The notes under the pieces are model-generated. The model saw only the letters and a program-made list of their open reading frames with translations, did not search any database and had not been told where the DNA came from. A stretch of DNA of 64,000 nucleotides, from the NCBI RefSeq assembly GCF_900130005.1, contig NZ_FQXP01000003.1, positions 124,001 through 188,000 on the forward strand, written 5' to 3'. The translations under genes were made by a program, and so were the position numbers. The first letter of the stretch is position 1, and every line of letters begins with the position of its first letter. Shown here piece after piece: positions 19,220 to 28,476 of this stretch. Source of the stretch: Clostridium collagenovorans DSM 3089 (GTDB lineage: Bacteria > Bacillota > Clostridia > Clostridiales > Clostridiaceae).

Positions 19220-19252
19220 ACTTATGGTACTGGACTGAGCATAATTAATTTA
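19191..19252 (+). terminator. terminator overlapping the Nudix gene end
   Basis: A 13-bp perfect outer stem (19191-19203 with 19233-19245) continues into an inner GGTACC/GGTACT pairing. The 5' arm lies inside the last codons of the Nudix gene; a T/A-rich tail follows. Confidence 0.75.
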
Positions 19253-19381
19253 AAAGAAAAACTTCACTATAAGTATAAATTGTTATACTATGTAATTAAT
19301 GCATTATATTATGATAATTAGAAGTTACATTAAAGAGGTTAAAGCTTAACTTTACAGAAGGAGAGCTTAGGGGGAGAGAGT

Positions 19382-19858
19382 ATGGATGTAACATTTGAAA
19401 TGGAAGATGGTAAATTTAACTATAGAGTATGTGGAATTATTATACATGAAGAAAAACTTCTTGCAATGAAAGATTATGGCTCACCACATCATTATTTACC
19501 AGGTGGTCGTGTACAACTTCATGAAACTGCAGAGGAAGCTGTTGTAAGAGAGATTAAGGAAGAATTAGAAATTGATTCGAATATTATTCGTCCATTATGG
19601 CTTAATCAGAATTTTTTTGTACAAGATATAACACAGGAAAAGTATCATGAATTATGTCTTTACTTTTTAATGGATGTAAGTAATAGTGATTTGATAAGTA
19701 GAGGAAATAAATTTTTAATAGATGAGGGTGAAGAGCATCATAGCTTTCAATGGATACCTTTTGAAGAATTAAGTGAAACATATCTTTATCCTAACTTTAT
19801 AAAAAAAGAGATCTATAATCTTCCTAAGTCATTGGTAATGATTACAGAAAGAAAATAA
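19382..19858 (+). CDS. Nudix hydrolase
   Basis: A 158-residue Nudix protein with the box at about residues 41-63 (GGRVQLHETAEE followed by REIKEELEI). The last third is acidic with hydrophobic patches. AAGGAG lies rather far upstream; GGGGGAGAG directly before the ATG is the better ribosome-binding site. It is followed after 20 bp by the enterochelin-esterase-like gene, so the two may be cotranscribed. Substrate unknown. Confidence 0.87.
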   Translation: MDVTFEMEDGKFNYRVCGIIIHEEKLLAMKDYGSPHHYLPGGRVQLHETAEEAVVREIKEELEIDSNIIRPLWLNQNFFVQDITQEKYHELCLYFLMDVSNSDLISRGNKFLIDEGEEHHSFQWIPFEELSETYLYPNFIKKEIYNLPKSLVMITERK

Positions 19859-19878
19859 AGAAAAGGGGAACATGAAAG

Positions 19879-21102
19879 ATGGGGAATATAAAAGATATAG
19901 AGAGTTATAAGATAAGAAACTTATATAATGAATTAATCGAGGAAAATTATAAGGCACTAGATGTTTTCTGGGATGAAATAAAGGAAAGTGGTTCACCAAT
20001 AATTGAGGCAGTAGAGGATGATAACACACAGGTTATGGTGACATTTATTTATAAAGCAGAAGAGAAGATTGAAAATGTAGTTGTTTATGGTGCTTTTCCA
20101 AGTTATAGATATAAAGAAAATCTTATGGAACAATTATTAGATTCAAATTTATGGTATAGAACATATAAAGTTAGAAATGATATAAAATTTTCTTATAATT
20201 ATTCTGTAAATGATGCTTTAGATGATGATTACAAGAAAAGATCTAGTAATTTTAGTTTAGATAAATTAAATCGAAATATAATAGTGTTTCCTAAGGACCC
20301 AGAGGATGAAGAAGATAGGGAGCAAAGGAAATCATTAGTTAAATTATGCAATGTAAAAGAAGATATATGGAATAAAACTATGAAACACAGTAATCATGGA
20401 ACTTTAGAATTACATAGATTTAAAAGTGAAATTTTAAATAATTCTAGAAGAGTTTGGGTTTATAAGCCATATAAATATGAAGAAAACCTTGATGAAAATA
20501 ATCTTATTATATTTACAGACGGATTTTTGCATATCAATATACTAAATTCAGTAACTATATTAGATAATTTAATATATGAGGATTTAATTCATGAAAGTGT
20601 ATGTGTATTTGTAGATAGTAATGATAATAGAGTTGAAGAGTTAGCTTTTAATAAGAGTTATGGTGAGTTTATTACAAAGGAAATATTACCATGGGTTCAT
20701 TCTAACTATAAGGTAACTAATGAATTATCAAAAACAGTTATAAGTGGAGTAAGTCTTGGAGCATTGGCATCTACATATATAGCACTTAAATTTCCTAATG
20801 TATTTGGAAATGTACTTGCTCAATCAGGTTCATTTTTCTGGGATAATCATTGGTTAATAGATGAGTATGAAAGTAGTGAAAAAGTTCAATCAAAGTTTTA
20901 TTTAAATGTAGGTATTTTAGAGGATAGACCATATGATGATGAACCTATAATGAAGGATTATATAGATAAACTTAGAGATGTCTTAATAGCTAAGGGATAT
21001 GATGTCTTTTATGAAGGATTCCAATCAGGACATGATTTCTTAAGTTGGGGAGAAAAACTTGCAACGGGGCTTATTGCATTAATAGGAAAAAAGAACTTAT
21101 AA
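19879..21102 (+). CDS. enterochelin-esterase-like hydrolase (Fes/esterase D fold)
   Basis: A 407-residue protein with the two-domain layout of enterochelin esterases. Residues about 30-135 form an N-terminal beta-sandwich (E-set-like, GAFPSYRYKE), and residues about 170-405 an esterase-D alpha/beta hydrolase. The nucleophile is Ser292 in GVSLGA, and GHDFLSW at about 384-390 supplies the catalytic His. Fes enzymes hydrolyse ferric catecholate siderophores in the cytoplasm. No siderophore transporter lies nearby, so a role on another ester is possible. AAAGGGGAA is upstream of the ATG. Confidence 0.82.
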   Translation: MGNIKDIESYKIRNLYNELIEENYKALDVFWDEIKESGSPIIEAVEDDNTQVMVTFIYKAEEKIENVVVYGAFPSYRYKENLMEQLLDSNLWYRTYKVRNDIKFSYNYSVNDALDDDYKKRSSNFSLDKLNRNIIVFPKDPEDEEDREQRKSLVKLCNVKEDIWNKTMKHSNHGTLELHRFKSEILNNSRRVWVYKPYKYEENLDENNLIIFTDGFLHINILNSVTILDNLIYEDLIHESVCVFVDSNDNRVEELAFNKSYGEFITKEILPWVHSNYKVTNELSKTVISGVSLGALASTYIALKFPNVFGNVLAQSGSFFWDNHWLIDEYESSEKVQSKFYLNVGILEDRPYDDEPIMKDYIDKLRDVLIAKGYDVFYEGFQSGHDFLSWGEKLATGLIALIGKKNL

Positions 21103-21179
21103 AATAGATGAAGTTATAAGTAAATATTAAAGTGTTAAAGTTTGAAGATAAAAGCAAAATCTAAAATTTATTTTGAGAG

Positions 21180-21791
21180 GTGAAAAAACTGTTTAATTGG
21201 TATAAGAATAAATGTTTTCCTTGGATAATGAAAAAGAATATAGGAAGTAAAGCAATATTAGGAATTCGTAAAGGCGTATTATCTAAGGCTCACGGGAAAA
21301 TTTTAGAGATAGGTATAGGGACAGGTACTAATCTTCCACTTTATCCAAGTGAGGTTAAAAGAATAACTGCTGTTGATAGCTATATTAGAAATGTACCAAG
21401 TTCGCTTATTAAGGTTGATTTAATAAATGAAAGTGCATGTAAAATGAGTTTTCCTGAAAATACTTTTGATACGGTGGTTTCTACATTTGCACTTTGTAGC
21501 ATTGATGATTTAGAAATTAGTTTAAATGAGATCTATCGTGTACTTAAACCAGGTGGACAATTTTTGTTTTTAGAACATGGTAAATCTAAAAATAAATATG
21601 TTTCTTATATACAAAATACTTTTAATCCACTTTATAACATTTTTGCCTATGGGTGTAATATAAATCGAAGCTATGTAAATGAAATAGAAAAGAGTGGGTT
21701 TGTTATTGAGGAATCAGTATATGAAAAGGCCCCTATTTATCCAAGGATATTAGAGGGGTATATCTACAGAGGAGTAGCAAGAAAGTTTTAA
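21180..21791 (+). CDS. class I SAM-dependent methyltransferase
   Basis: About 203 residues with the SAM-binding motif ILEIGIGTGTN, an acidic VDS after the second strand, and VLKPGGQFLFLEHG, typical of the METTL7/UbiE-like group. Its start is uncertain. The annotated GTG at 21180 shares its G with the GAGAGG ribosome-binding site, which is too close. A CTG at 21189 has proper spacing, and the next ATG is at about 21229. An in-frame stop at 21174 rules out anything longer. Substrate unknown. Confidence 0.82.
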   Translation: MKKLFNWYKNKCFPWIMKKNIGSKAILGIRKGVLSKAHGKILEIGIGTGTNLPLYPSEVKRITAVDSYIRNVPSSLIKVDLINESACKMSFPENTFDTVVSTFALCSIDDLEISLNEIYRVLKPGGQFLFLEHGKSKNKYVSYIQNTFNPLYNIFAYGCNINRSYVNEIEKSGFVIEESVYEKAPIYPRILEGYIYRGVARKF

Positions 21792-21923
21792 GATGGGAAT
21801 CTTTAGGATTCAACAAAATTAGGAAAAAATACTTATTTTATAGCAAGTAATAAAAGATATTTTAAAAGGGGAATATATAATTAAGATTAAATTTAATACT
21901 AAATTAGTAATAAAAAAACATAA

Positions 21924-21971
21924 CTCTAATATTCTATAAAAATTTATGCTAAGAATATTAGAGCTTTGTAA
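21924..21971 (+). terminator. terminator after the methyltransferase
   Basis: A perfect 12-bp stem (21924-21935 with 21952-21963) and a T-containing tail. The rest of the 21792-22126 gap is AT-rich with no gene visible and supplies the promoter of the HTH regulator. Confidence 0.72.
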
Positions 21972-22126
21972 TTAAGTTAAGCTTATATTTTAAAATAAAA
22001 AATTAAATATGACTATATATGTCCTATTTATGGGTTATTATAAAGATAAATACTTTATTTGTTTAGGAATATAGAAGATAAAAGTCTAAATGATTTACAA
22101 AGATGTGATTAAGAAAGGATAAAGCT

Positions 22127-22777
22127 ATGAGAATACTAGAAATACTATTTTATTTATTAAAATGTAATTCTAAAACTACTATAGGGGAATTAGCAAGGAT
22201 ATTCAAGGTATCAGAAAAAACTATAGGAAGAGATTTAGATAAGTTATCAGTTTTAGGTATTCCTATAATTTCATATAGAGGAGTAAATGGAGGAATAGAG
22301 ATTGATAAAAATTATGTCATAGCTAAATATGTTTTAACAGAGAGTGATTACAAGAACCTAATATTATCACTTTATATAGCTGAAAATATAGTAGGATCAT
22401 TGAAAAAATCAGATCTTATTGATAAATTTAAACTTATTAATAATGATGGGTGTAATGAAATATTATCTAAATTAGAAAAAAGGTTTATAATAGATTTTGA
22501 TGAAAAAAAAAGAATTCCTGAAAATGATATATGTAAAGTTATTGATGAGGCTCTAGATAATAAAAGCTTTATAAAGTTAGAATTTAAGGAAGAGAATATA
22601 GAAGTTTTTCCAATTTGCTATGTTTTAAAAAGAGAGGGCTTATATTTATATTGTTATAATGAAGAATATAGGTTAGTTTTGATAGATAATATACATAGAG
22701 TATCACTGAACTATACATATTATGAAAAGGAAGTTATTCCATACGAAGATAATAAAGAGAATTTAATAATTATGTAG
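22127..22777 (+). CDS. HTH/WYL-like transcriptional regulator
   Basis: A 216-residue protein. Residues 1-55 form a DeoR/HTH_11-type winged helix (TIGELARIFKVSEKTIGRDL), followed by YRGVNGGIEI typical of YafY/WYL regulators. The C-terminal half is a shortened WYL-like ligand domain in which the canonical W-Y-L residues are not obvious. It ends 59 bp upstream of the bile salt hydrolase gene with no terminator between them, so it may be cotranscribed with that gene and could regulate it. AGAAAGGA precedes the ATG. Confidence 0.78.
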   Translation: MRILEILFYLLKCNSKTTIGELARIFKVSEKTIGRDLDKLSVLGIPIISYRGVNGGIEIDKNYVIAKYVLTESDYKNLILSLYIAENIVGSLKKSDLIDKFKLINNDGCNEILSKLEKRFIIDFDEKKRIPENDICKVIDEALDNKSFIKLEFKEENIEVFPICYVLKREGLYLYCYNEEYRLVLIDNIHRVSLNYTYYEKEVIPYEDNKENLIIM

Positions 22778-22836
22778 AATTTAATTTTAAATAATATAAG
22801 ATTAAAGAAAATTAGAACACAAAGGAGAGATGGTAT

Positions 22837-23826
22837 ATGTGCACAGCATTAAGTATACAATCTAAGGAAGGTAAATGTTTCTTTGGACGAAATATGGATT
22901 TGGCTTATAATTTTAATCAATCAGTTATGATTATTCCTAGAAATTATAAATATGAAGATAAGGTTACAGGAAATATGGTAACTAATAAACGTGCTATTAT
23001 TGGTATGGGAACAGTTATTGATAATCATCCAGCAATGGCTGATGCTATGAATGAAAATGGGTTGGCATGTGCAGGATTAAACTTTGATGGGTATGCTTAT
23101 TTTGAAGAAGAGCCTATTTTAGGTAAGTTAAATATCGCACCTTATGATTTTATACAATGGGTATTATCTAATCATGAAACAGTTGAAGAAGTAAAAAAAG
23201 AAATTAAAAATTTAGAGTTGGTAAATATACCTATAAATAAAAATACACCAGTTTCAAAACTTCATTGGATGATTTCTGATAAAAGTGGAAAGTCAATAGT
23301 AGTTGAAAAAACTAAAAACAACTTTTCTGTCTATGATAATCCGGTGGGAGTTATGGCTAATAATCCAACTTTCGATTGGCATTTAACTAACTTAAATGAA
23401 TATATGAATATTACTCCTACTCAGCCAAGAGAAACTAAATGGAGTGAAAAAAATTTAAAGGCTTTAGGAGTTGGTGCTGGAACCTTAGGAATACCTGGAG
23501 ACTTTGCCTCTGTTTCAAGATTTATAAGAATTGCATATATTAGAGCTAATATGCCAAGTGTAGAAGGCGATAAAAAATCTATCTCTCAATTCTTTAATAT
23601 GCTTGATTACGTTAAGATGGTAAGAGGCGGAGTAATTACAGAAGAAGGTATAGAGGACTCTACGATTTATTCTTCTTGTATGGACCAAGAAAAAGGAATT
23701 TATTATTACAGAACCTATGATAATAATAGAATAAATGCTGTAGATATGACTAAGGAAGAGTTAGAAGGGGAAGAAATAAAGACTTTTTCATATTTATCAG
23801 AGCAAGATGTAAATTATCAAAATTAA
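22837..23826 (+). CDS. bsh: bile salt hydrolase (choloylglycine hydrolase)
   Basis: A 329-residue Ntn hydrolase, the same length as the C. perfringens conjugated bile acid hydrolase. All catalytic residues are at the expected positions: Cys2 (exposed after Met removal), Arg18 and Asp21 in FGRNMD, Asn82, Asn175 and Arg228 (SRFIR). It removes glycine or taurine from conjugated bile acids in the cytoplasm and is a marker of life in the vertebrate gut. Penicillin V acylase is the related alternative, but the sequence is closer to clostridial bile salt hydrolases. GGAGAG supports the start. Confidence 0.93.
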   Translation: MCTALSIQSKEGKCFFGRNMDLAYNFNQSVMIIPRNYKYEDKVTGNMVTNKRAIIGMGTVIDNHPAMADAMNENGLACAGLNFDGYAYFEEEPILGKLNIAPYDFIQWVLSNHETVEEVKKEIKNLELVNIPINKNTPVSKLHWMISDKSGKSIVVEKTKNNFSVYDNPVGVMANNPTFDWHLTNLNEYMNITPTQPRETKWSEKNLKALGVGAGTLGIPGDFASVSRFIRIAYIRANMPSVEGDKKSISQFFNMLDYVKMVRGGVITEEGIEDSTIYSSCMDQEKGIYYYRTYDNNRINAVDMTKEELEGEEIKTFSYLSEQDVNYQN

Positions 23827-23892
23827 GATTACAGAGTTCGAGACGGATTTAATAAATGTTTTTTAGTATGTAAGATATAAAATTTATATAAA

Positions 23893-23998
23893 AGGCTATG
23901 GTATTAAGTGTAGATGCTACGTTATATAATTCTAACTTTATAAGTACAGAATTATATAGAGTTAGTAAGCTTATAAGTACCATAGCTTATTTTTTTAT
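23893..23998 (+). terminator. long structured terminator after the bile salt hydrolase
   Basis: An outer stem pairs AAGGCTATGGTA (from 23892) with TACCATAGCTT (ending about 23988). Inside it lies a second helix of 11 bp (about 23933-23943 with 23949-23960), and a run of seven T follows. The roughly 100-nt folded element is longer than a simple terminator. The gap to 24220 otherwise contains only the PadR promoter. Confidence 0.72.
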
Positions 23999-24151
23999 AA
24001 TATAATTTTCCTTATATTAAAAGTAAAATAGAATATTTTAATTTCGGTTAACTATTTTTAAATTATAAGAAAAGCGTATTTAATAAAGTATATGATTAAG
24101 AGCAAAAGTTATATTATTTATAAAAATGGAAAATATAAGTTGAAGAACTAC

Positions 24152-24202
24152 TTGACATTACATAGTAGCGGATATATTATGGAATTAACAACTATTACGT
24201 AA
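24152..24202 (+). promoter_or_regulatory. PadR promoter with overlapping palindromic operator
   Basis: TTGACA at 24152 and TATTAT at 24175 are separated by 17 bp, a good sigma-A promoter. An imperfect 11-bp inverted repeat (24158-24168 with 24192-24202, two mismatches) flanks the -10 element. PadR regulators commonly repress their own promoter, so this is a likely autoregulatory site. Confidence 0.65.
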
Positions 24203-24220
24203 TACAAAGTAGGTGATTTA

Positions 24221-24541
24221 TTGGCTAGTGATACTCAGATATTAAAAGGGTTATTAGAAGGATGTATCCTTAAAATAGTAAGTGAAAATGAAACTTATGG
24301 ATATGAAATATGTGAAAAATTAATAGAGTATGGTTTCGAAGCTATTTCTGAGAGTAGTGTATATCCAATACTTATAAGATTAGAAAAGAAAAAGTTATTA
24401 TATTCTGTTATGAAAAAATCTCCCTTAGGACCAATGAGAAAGTATTATTATCTTACGGATGAAGGGGGAGAGGAATTAAAGGCGTTTACAGTATCATGGG
24501 GAAAAATAAAAAAGAATGTTGATAGTGTATTGGAGGGATAA
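24221..24541 (+). CDS. PadR family transcriptional regulator
   Basis: A 106-residue winged-helix protein with the PadR signature: ILKGLLEGCILKIV at the start, YGYEICEKL, SSVYPILIRLEKKKLL and RKYYYLTDEGGEEL. It starts at TTG behind AGGTGA. The next gene begins 3 bp after its stop. Such PadR/membrane-protein pairs usually respond to membrane-active compounds or antibiotics. An operator-like palindrome overlaps its promoter. Confidence 0.92.
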   Translation: MASDTQILKGLLEGCILKIVSENETYGYEICEKLIEYGFEAISESSVYPILIRLEKKKLLYSVMKKSPLGPMRKYYYLTDEGGEELKAFTVSWGKIKKNVDSVLEG

Positions 24542-24544
24542 GGT

Positions 24545-25228
24545 ATGTTTACGGCATTGAAATTAAAAAAAATTAGAGTTAAAGAGCAAAGAAAATTAGA
24601 TAAAAAGAATTTAGCCTTATACAAGAATATAACTTCTCATATGAAAGAAAGTAATTTAACATCAGATGAAAAGGAAGAAGTTTTGCAGCAAATTATGGAT
24701 ATGATGTTGCAAGCACAAAAGGAAGATAAGTCTATTGATTTATTTATAGGAGATGATTATGAAGTCTTTTGTAATTCAATTATTGAGGAATTTAATAACA
24801 GTAAAAATGTAGTTTATAAGATTCTTAATTATATACAAAAGTATTTAATAGAAACTGTATTAATACTAATAGTCATGGTATTAGGAACCTTTATAAAAAA
24901 TTCATCATTTCCTACAAGCATTACAGTAGATCAATTTATACTTGCTAGTGCCATTTCTATAGCTATTATTCCGTTTTCTAAAAATAAGGAGATGCAATCG
25001 GTTCTTATACCTGTAAGTGAAAAAATTAATTTTAGTTTTAGAAAGGTGAAAAATCAAAATGCTTCATTTATTGTATTAATGGTAATACTCATTAGCAGAT
25101 TCGGACTTATGGAGTTCTTTGCTCCAGAGTTTTTAAACTTCAACCTTATTTTTTCGATTATTGCATTAGGAGCTTTGCTAATAATAGCCACAATAGAGAT
25201 ATATAAGAAAGCTTATAATAAGGTGTAA
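24545..25228 (+). CDS. PadR-associated membrane protein (DUF1048/DUF1129-like)
   Basis: A 227-residue protein. A basic, helical N-terminal half (residues 1-90) contains DMMLQAQKEDKSIDLFIGDDYEVFC, the pattern of the DUF1048/DUF1129 group. Four hydrophobic helices follow (about 100-118, 130-147, 170-190 and 198-217). The gene is translationally coupled to the PadR gene. No catalytic motif is visible and the molecular function is not known. GGAGGG overlaps the end of the padR gene. Confidence 0.75.
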   Translation: MFTALKLKKIRVKEQRKLDKKNLALYKNITSHMKESNLTSDEKEEVLQQIMDMMLQAQKEDKSIDLFIGDDYEVFCNSIIEEFNNSKNVVYKILNYIQKYLIETVLILIVMVLGTFIKNSSFPTSITVDQFILASAISIAIIPFSKNKEMQSVLIPVSEKINFSFRKVKNQNASFIVLMVILISRFGLMEFFAPEFLNFNLIFSIIALGALLIIATIEIYKKAYNKV

Positions 25229-25295
25229 TGGGGAAAATTAAGAATGATTATTGAAAAATATATATGTTTTTCAATAAGAATTAAGAGTAATATAA

Positions 25296-25331
25296 AATTG
25301 TCTCATAAATAATATGAGGCAATTTTTTTTA
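25296..25331 (+). terminator. terminator of the PadR operon
   Basis: An 11-bp stem with one G-U pair (25296-25306 with 25314-25324) followed by a run of eight T (25323-25330). Confidence 0.9.
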
Positions 25332-25570
25332 TAAGAAAAATAAAATATTTAGTGAGAAATTTAGAAATTTTTATTTAGAAATTGTTTGAATATATGAATA
25401 TATGTAGAGTATAATTTAATTAATGTAAAATAATAGGTACAGTTCATAATATATTCCGTATTCCTGAAGATAGTTCAATTTAAGTTATCCATGTAGGAGT
25501 ATTTTAATCAAAATAGAGTTTATGATGCAAACAGGAAATATTATAAAAATACTAACTAATATGATAAAGT

Positions 25571-25628
25571 CATCAATTATATTTAATCAAATAAGAATTA
25601 TATTATTTTGAATTAAATATAATTGATG
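25571..25628. repeat. 17-bp perfect inverted repeat upstream of an alpha/beta hydrolase
   Basis: Arms 25571-25587 and 25612-25628 are perfect reverse complements, and the 24-nt loop can pair further through CAAATAA/TTATTTTG. No U-tract follows, so it is not a usual terminator. It ends 47 bp before the hydrolase start and may be an operator or a leader hairpin. The rest of the 25229-25675 gap is AT-rich without a gene. Confidence 0.6.
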
Positions 25629-25675
25629 TAAATTTAGTACATGTTTTTGAAGTTTATCAGTAAAGGAAGAGAATT

Positions 25676-26548
25676 ATGAGAAAATTAGATTTAGAGTATA
25701 AAATTATTGGAGAAGGTAGAGGTGTACTTGTTATAGAAACAGGTATAGGAGGGTCATTTTATGACTGGTATCCCATTGTGGAAAAGTTAAAGGAGCACTT
25801 TACTATTGTGTTATATCATAGAGCAGGTTATGGCAAAAGTCAAAACCCTAGTACACCAAGAACTACTAAGAATATAGCAAATGAACTAAATTGTCTTTTA
25901 GAAGCTATAGGAATAAAAGAAAAATTTATTTTAATGGGTCATTCTTTCGGGGGATTATGTGTACAGCAGTATGCAAAAATGTATCCTCATAAATTGAAGA
26001 GTATAGTTTTGCTTGACTCTACCTCATTTAATTTTAAATCGCTTTATATGCTTGATATACCAGTTATGAAAGAATTTATTGCAATAAATAAAATGGTAGA
26101 GAGCAATATTAATTCTTCAAAAAAATCTAAGGAAGAGTTGAAAAAACAAAATCAAAATATAATTTCAGCCTATAATAATCGTATAAGTGAAGAAGATATG
26201 GTGGCAGTAGAAGAATTTTTTACGAGTCATATGTTACATAAGACTATAGCACAGGAATTTGAAAACTGGGATACAGATAGCAAGGATATTAAGGACATGA
26301 GAGAATTTCCACAAATTCCGCTTATAGTAGTAGCAAGAGATATTGATTTAGCTATAAAAGAATGGATAGATTACGATATTCCGGAGAAAGAGGCTGTTTT
26401 GTATGAAAATCAGTGGCGTAGACTACAAAGAGAATTATCGGAAGTTTCAGAAAAAAGCAAATTTATAATTGCTCAAGGTAGTGGTCATGAGGTTTATTTA
26501 GATAGACCTGATCTTATAATAAATAGTTTAAATATCATAATATCATAA
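25676..26548 (+). CDS. alpha/beta hydrolase
   Basis: A 290-residue alpha/beta hydrolase with oxyanion region TGIGGS, nucleophile Ser90 in GHSFGG and a C-terminal GSGHEVYLDRPDLI segment with the catalytic His. A helical cap lies at about residues 125-205. No signal peptide. The family includes esterases, haloperoxidase-like and dipeptidyl hydrolases; the substrate cannot be named. It appears to be a single gene behind a GGAAGAG ribosome-binding site and a large hairpin. Confidence 0.82.
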   Translation: MRKLDLEYKIIGEGRGVLVIETGIGGSFYDWYPIVEKLKEHFTIVLYHRAGYGKSQNPSTPRTTKNIANELNCLLEAIGIKEKFILMGHSFGGLCVQQYAKMYPHKLKSIVLLDSTSFNFKSLYMLDIPVMKEFIAINKMVESNINSSKKSKEELKKQNQNIISAYNNRISEEDMVAVEEFFTSHMLHKTIAQEFENWDTDSKDIKDMREFPQIPLIVVARDIDLAIKEWIDYDIPEKEAVLYENQWRRLQRELSEVSEKSKFIIAQGSGHEVYLDRPDLIINSLNIIIS

Positions 26549-26706
26549 AACAATACTTTAATTTTAGGATGTTAGCTATATAAAAACTATATTAGAAAAA
26601 GAATTATATCAAAAATGAGATAAAATATATCTCTATTAGCAACTATTTATAGTAATCACTAACCTTGTAGTAAAAATATCGTATTTTCTATAAAGGAGCA
26701 AATTGA

Positions 26707-27264
26707 ATGAGTCTTAAAAAGATACAAGCCATATTTATTGATAGGGATGGAACAATAGGTGGTACAGGAAAATTCATACATCCTAAGGATTTTCATTTAT
26801 ATCCATTTTCAGCAGAGGCTTTGAAATTACTTAAGGAAAGAGGCTTTAAAATTTTTGCTTTAACTAATCAGCATAGAATATCAAGAAGTGAAGCTACAAT
26901 AGAAGAATTTACACATCAATTTAAAGAATATGGATTTGATGATGCTTTTATTTGTCCACATGAGGAAAATGAAAATTGTAATTGTAGAAAGCCTAAGGGA
27001 GGAATGTTATTAAGAGCTGCTAAGAAGTATAATCTTGATTTAGAAAAATGCATAGTTATTGGTGATGTAGGAGATGTTGATATGGTACTAGCAGATGAAT
27101 TTAACTGTATAAAGGTTATGGTCAAAACTGGATGGGGAGAGAACTCATTGGGTGAATATAAATATTTATGGAAAGATGTAGAGCCAGATTATATTGGAGA
27201 GAATCTTTTGCAAGCAACAAATTGGATTATAAAAAATTATGAAAGTGATAAAAAATCAAAATAA
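26707..27264 (+). CDS. HAD-family phosphatase (HisB-N/GmhB-like)
   Basis: A 185-residue HAD hydrolase with DRDGT (nucleophile Asp12, acid Asp14), a TNQ second motif, a Cys/His zinc loop (CPHEENENCNCRKP) and IGDVGDVDM as the acidic motif. This is the layout of D,D-heptose 1,7-bisphosphate phosphatases and histidinol-phosphatases. A heptose or other sugar phosphate is the likely substrate, but no pathway partner is adjacent. AAAGGAG precedes the start. Confidence 0.85.
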   Translation: MSLKKIQAIFIDRDGTIGGTGKFIHPKDFHLYPFSAEALKLLKERGFKIFALTNQHRISRSEATIEEFTHQFKEYGFDDAFICPHEENENCNCRKPKGGMLLRAAKKYNLDLEKCIVIGDVGDVDMVLADEFNCIKVMVKTGWGENSLGEYKYLWKDVEPDYIGENLLQATNWIIKNYESDKKSK

Positions 27265-27759
27265 ATTGCTTATAATTCATCAATATATATCTAAGATAAA
27301 ATTTGAAAAGTAGTTATAGTAGTTATAACAACCTAAAATCTACTCTATACATTTTTCATTTCCATTTTATTGGGTGCTTGATGGCAAATTAGATAGTATA
27401 TAAAGGTATTTATTAAGTAAGAAGTTATTGCATAAAGAAATGTAACCTCAATATATGAAGTAAGTTACTTTATAAATAATAGTATGTTGACATTATAATT
27501 TAGTGCAATAGCTTTTTTTTTTATTGAAAGTTTAAAAAAAGGTTAAAATTTTTGAAATAGATTGGCACAAAAACATTAAAATGGTAAAATGAAGATGGAA
27601 TTTAAGTGATTATTTTAAGTTGTAAAAGTAAATATCTAAATTTCTTAGGAAATAATTTAAGTTAAATAAATTTTAGATTAAAGAAAAATACTAAGATAAT
27701 AATATTAAAATAATTATGTAAGTTAAATAAATTAAGTTGTATCAGAAAGGATGATAAAT
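27265..27759 (+). other. long AT-rich intergenic region, no gene seen
   Basis: About 490 bp with no credible open frame. It contains homopolymer runs and a TTGACA at about 27485 without a well-placed -10. It most likely carries the promoter of the VanRS-like two-component genes. I see no known riboswitch or terminator. Confidence 0.4.
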
Positions 27760-28476
27760 ATGAACTATACTATATTAATTGCAGAGGACGATCCAGACAT
27801 AGTTGAATTATTGAGGCTTTATCTTTCAAGTCAAGGATATAATATAGTTTCTGCATATAATGGTATAGATGCAGTTAAGATCACAGAAAATGAAAAAATA
27901 GATTTAGCTGTGATTGATGTTATGATGCCAGGAATGAATGGATATAGTGTTACGGAAGAGATTAGAAAACGTAGTAATATTCCTATTATTATGTTATCCG
28001 CGAAGAATCAAGAATATGATAAAATTCTGGGGCTTAATATAGGTGCAGATGATTACATAACGAAACCTTTTAGTCCTATGGAAGTAATAGCAAGGGTTAA
28101 TTCTAATTTGAGAAGGTTTTATGATCTTGGAGACAGTAAAGCAAATATAAGCAACACTAATATTAATGGAACTTCCAAGATTTCTTTAGGGGAACTTTCC
28201 GTTGATATAAATTCTTTTAAGGTTGAAAAAAATGGAAAGTACGTCAATCTTGCACCTATGGAGTTTAAAATTCTTGTTAAGTTAATGAAATCACCAGGAA
28301 GAGTTTTTACTAAGACACAAATTTACGAAAGTATATGTGGAGAGTTTTTTGAAAGTGATGATAACACTATGATGGTACATATATCGAAACTAAGAGAGAA
28401 AATAGAAGAGGATCCAAAGAAACCTAAATACATTAAAACTGTAAGAGGATTGGGGTATAAAATTGAGCAACCATAA
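27760..28476 (+). CDS. OmpR-family response regulator, VanR-like
   Basis: A 238-residue regulator with receiver acidic pair ED/D at 9-11, phospho-acceptor Asp53 (VIDVMMPGMN), Lys in YITKPF, and a winged-helix output domain ending TVRGLGYKIEQP. The ATG at 27751 abuts AGAAAGG, so the second ATG at 27760 is the better start. Its kinase overlaps its end by 14 bp. Beyond a terminator lies the dlt-like operon, which this pair may control, as two-component systems for envelope stress often control dlt operons. Confidence 0.9.
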   Translation: MNYTILIAEDDPDIVELLRLYLSSQGYNIVSAYNGIDAVKITENEKIDLAVIDVMMPGMNGYSVTEEIRKRSNIPIIMLSAKNQEYDKILGLNIGADDYITKPFSPMEVIARVNSNLRRFYDLGDSKANISNTNINGTSKISLGELSVDINSFKVEKNGKYVNLAPMEFKILVKLMKSPGRVFTKTQIYESICGEFFESDDNTMMVHISKLREKIEEDPKKPKYIKTVRGLGYKIEQP

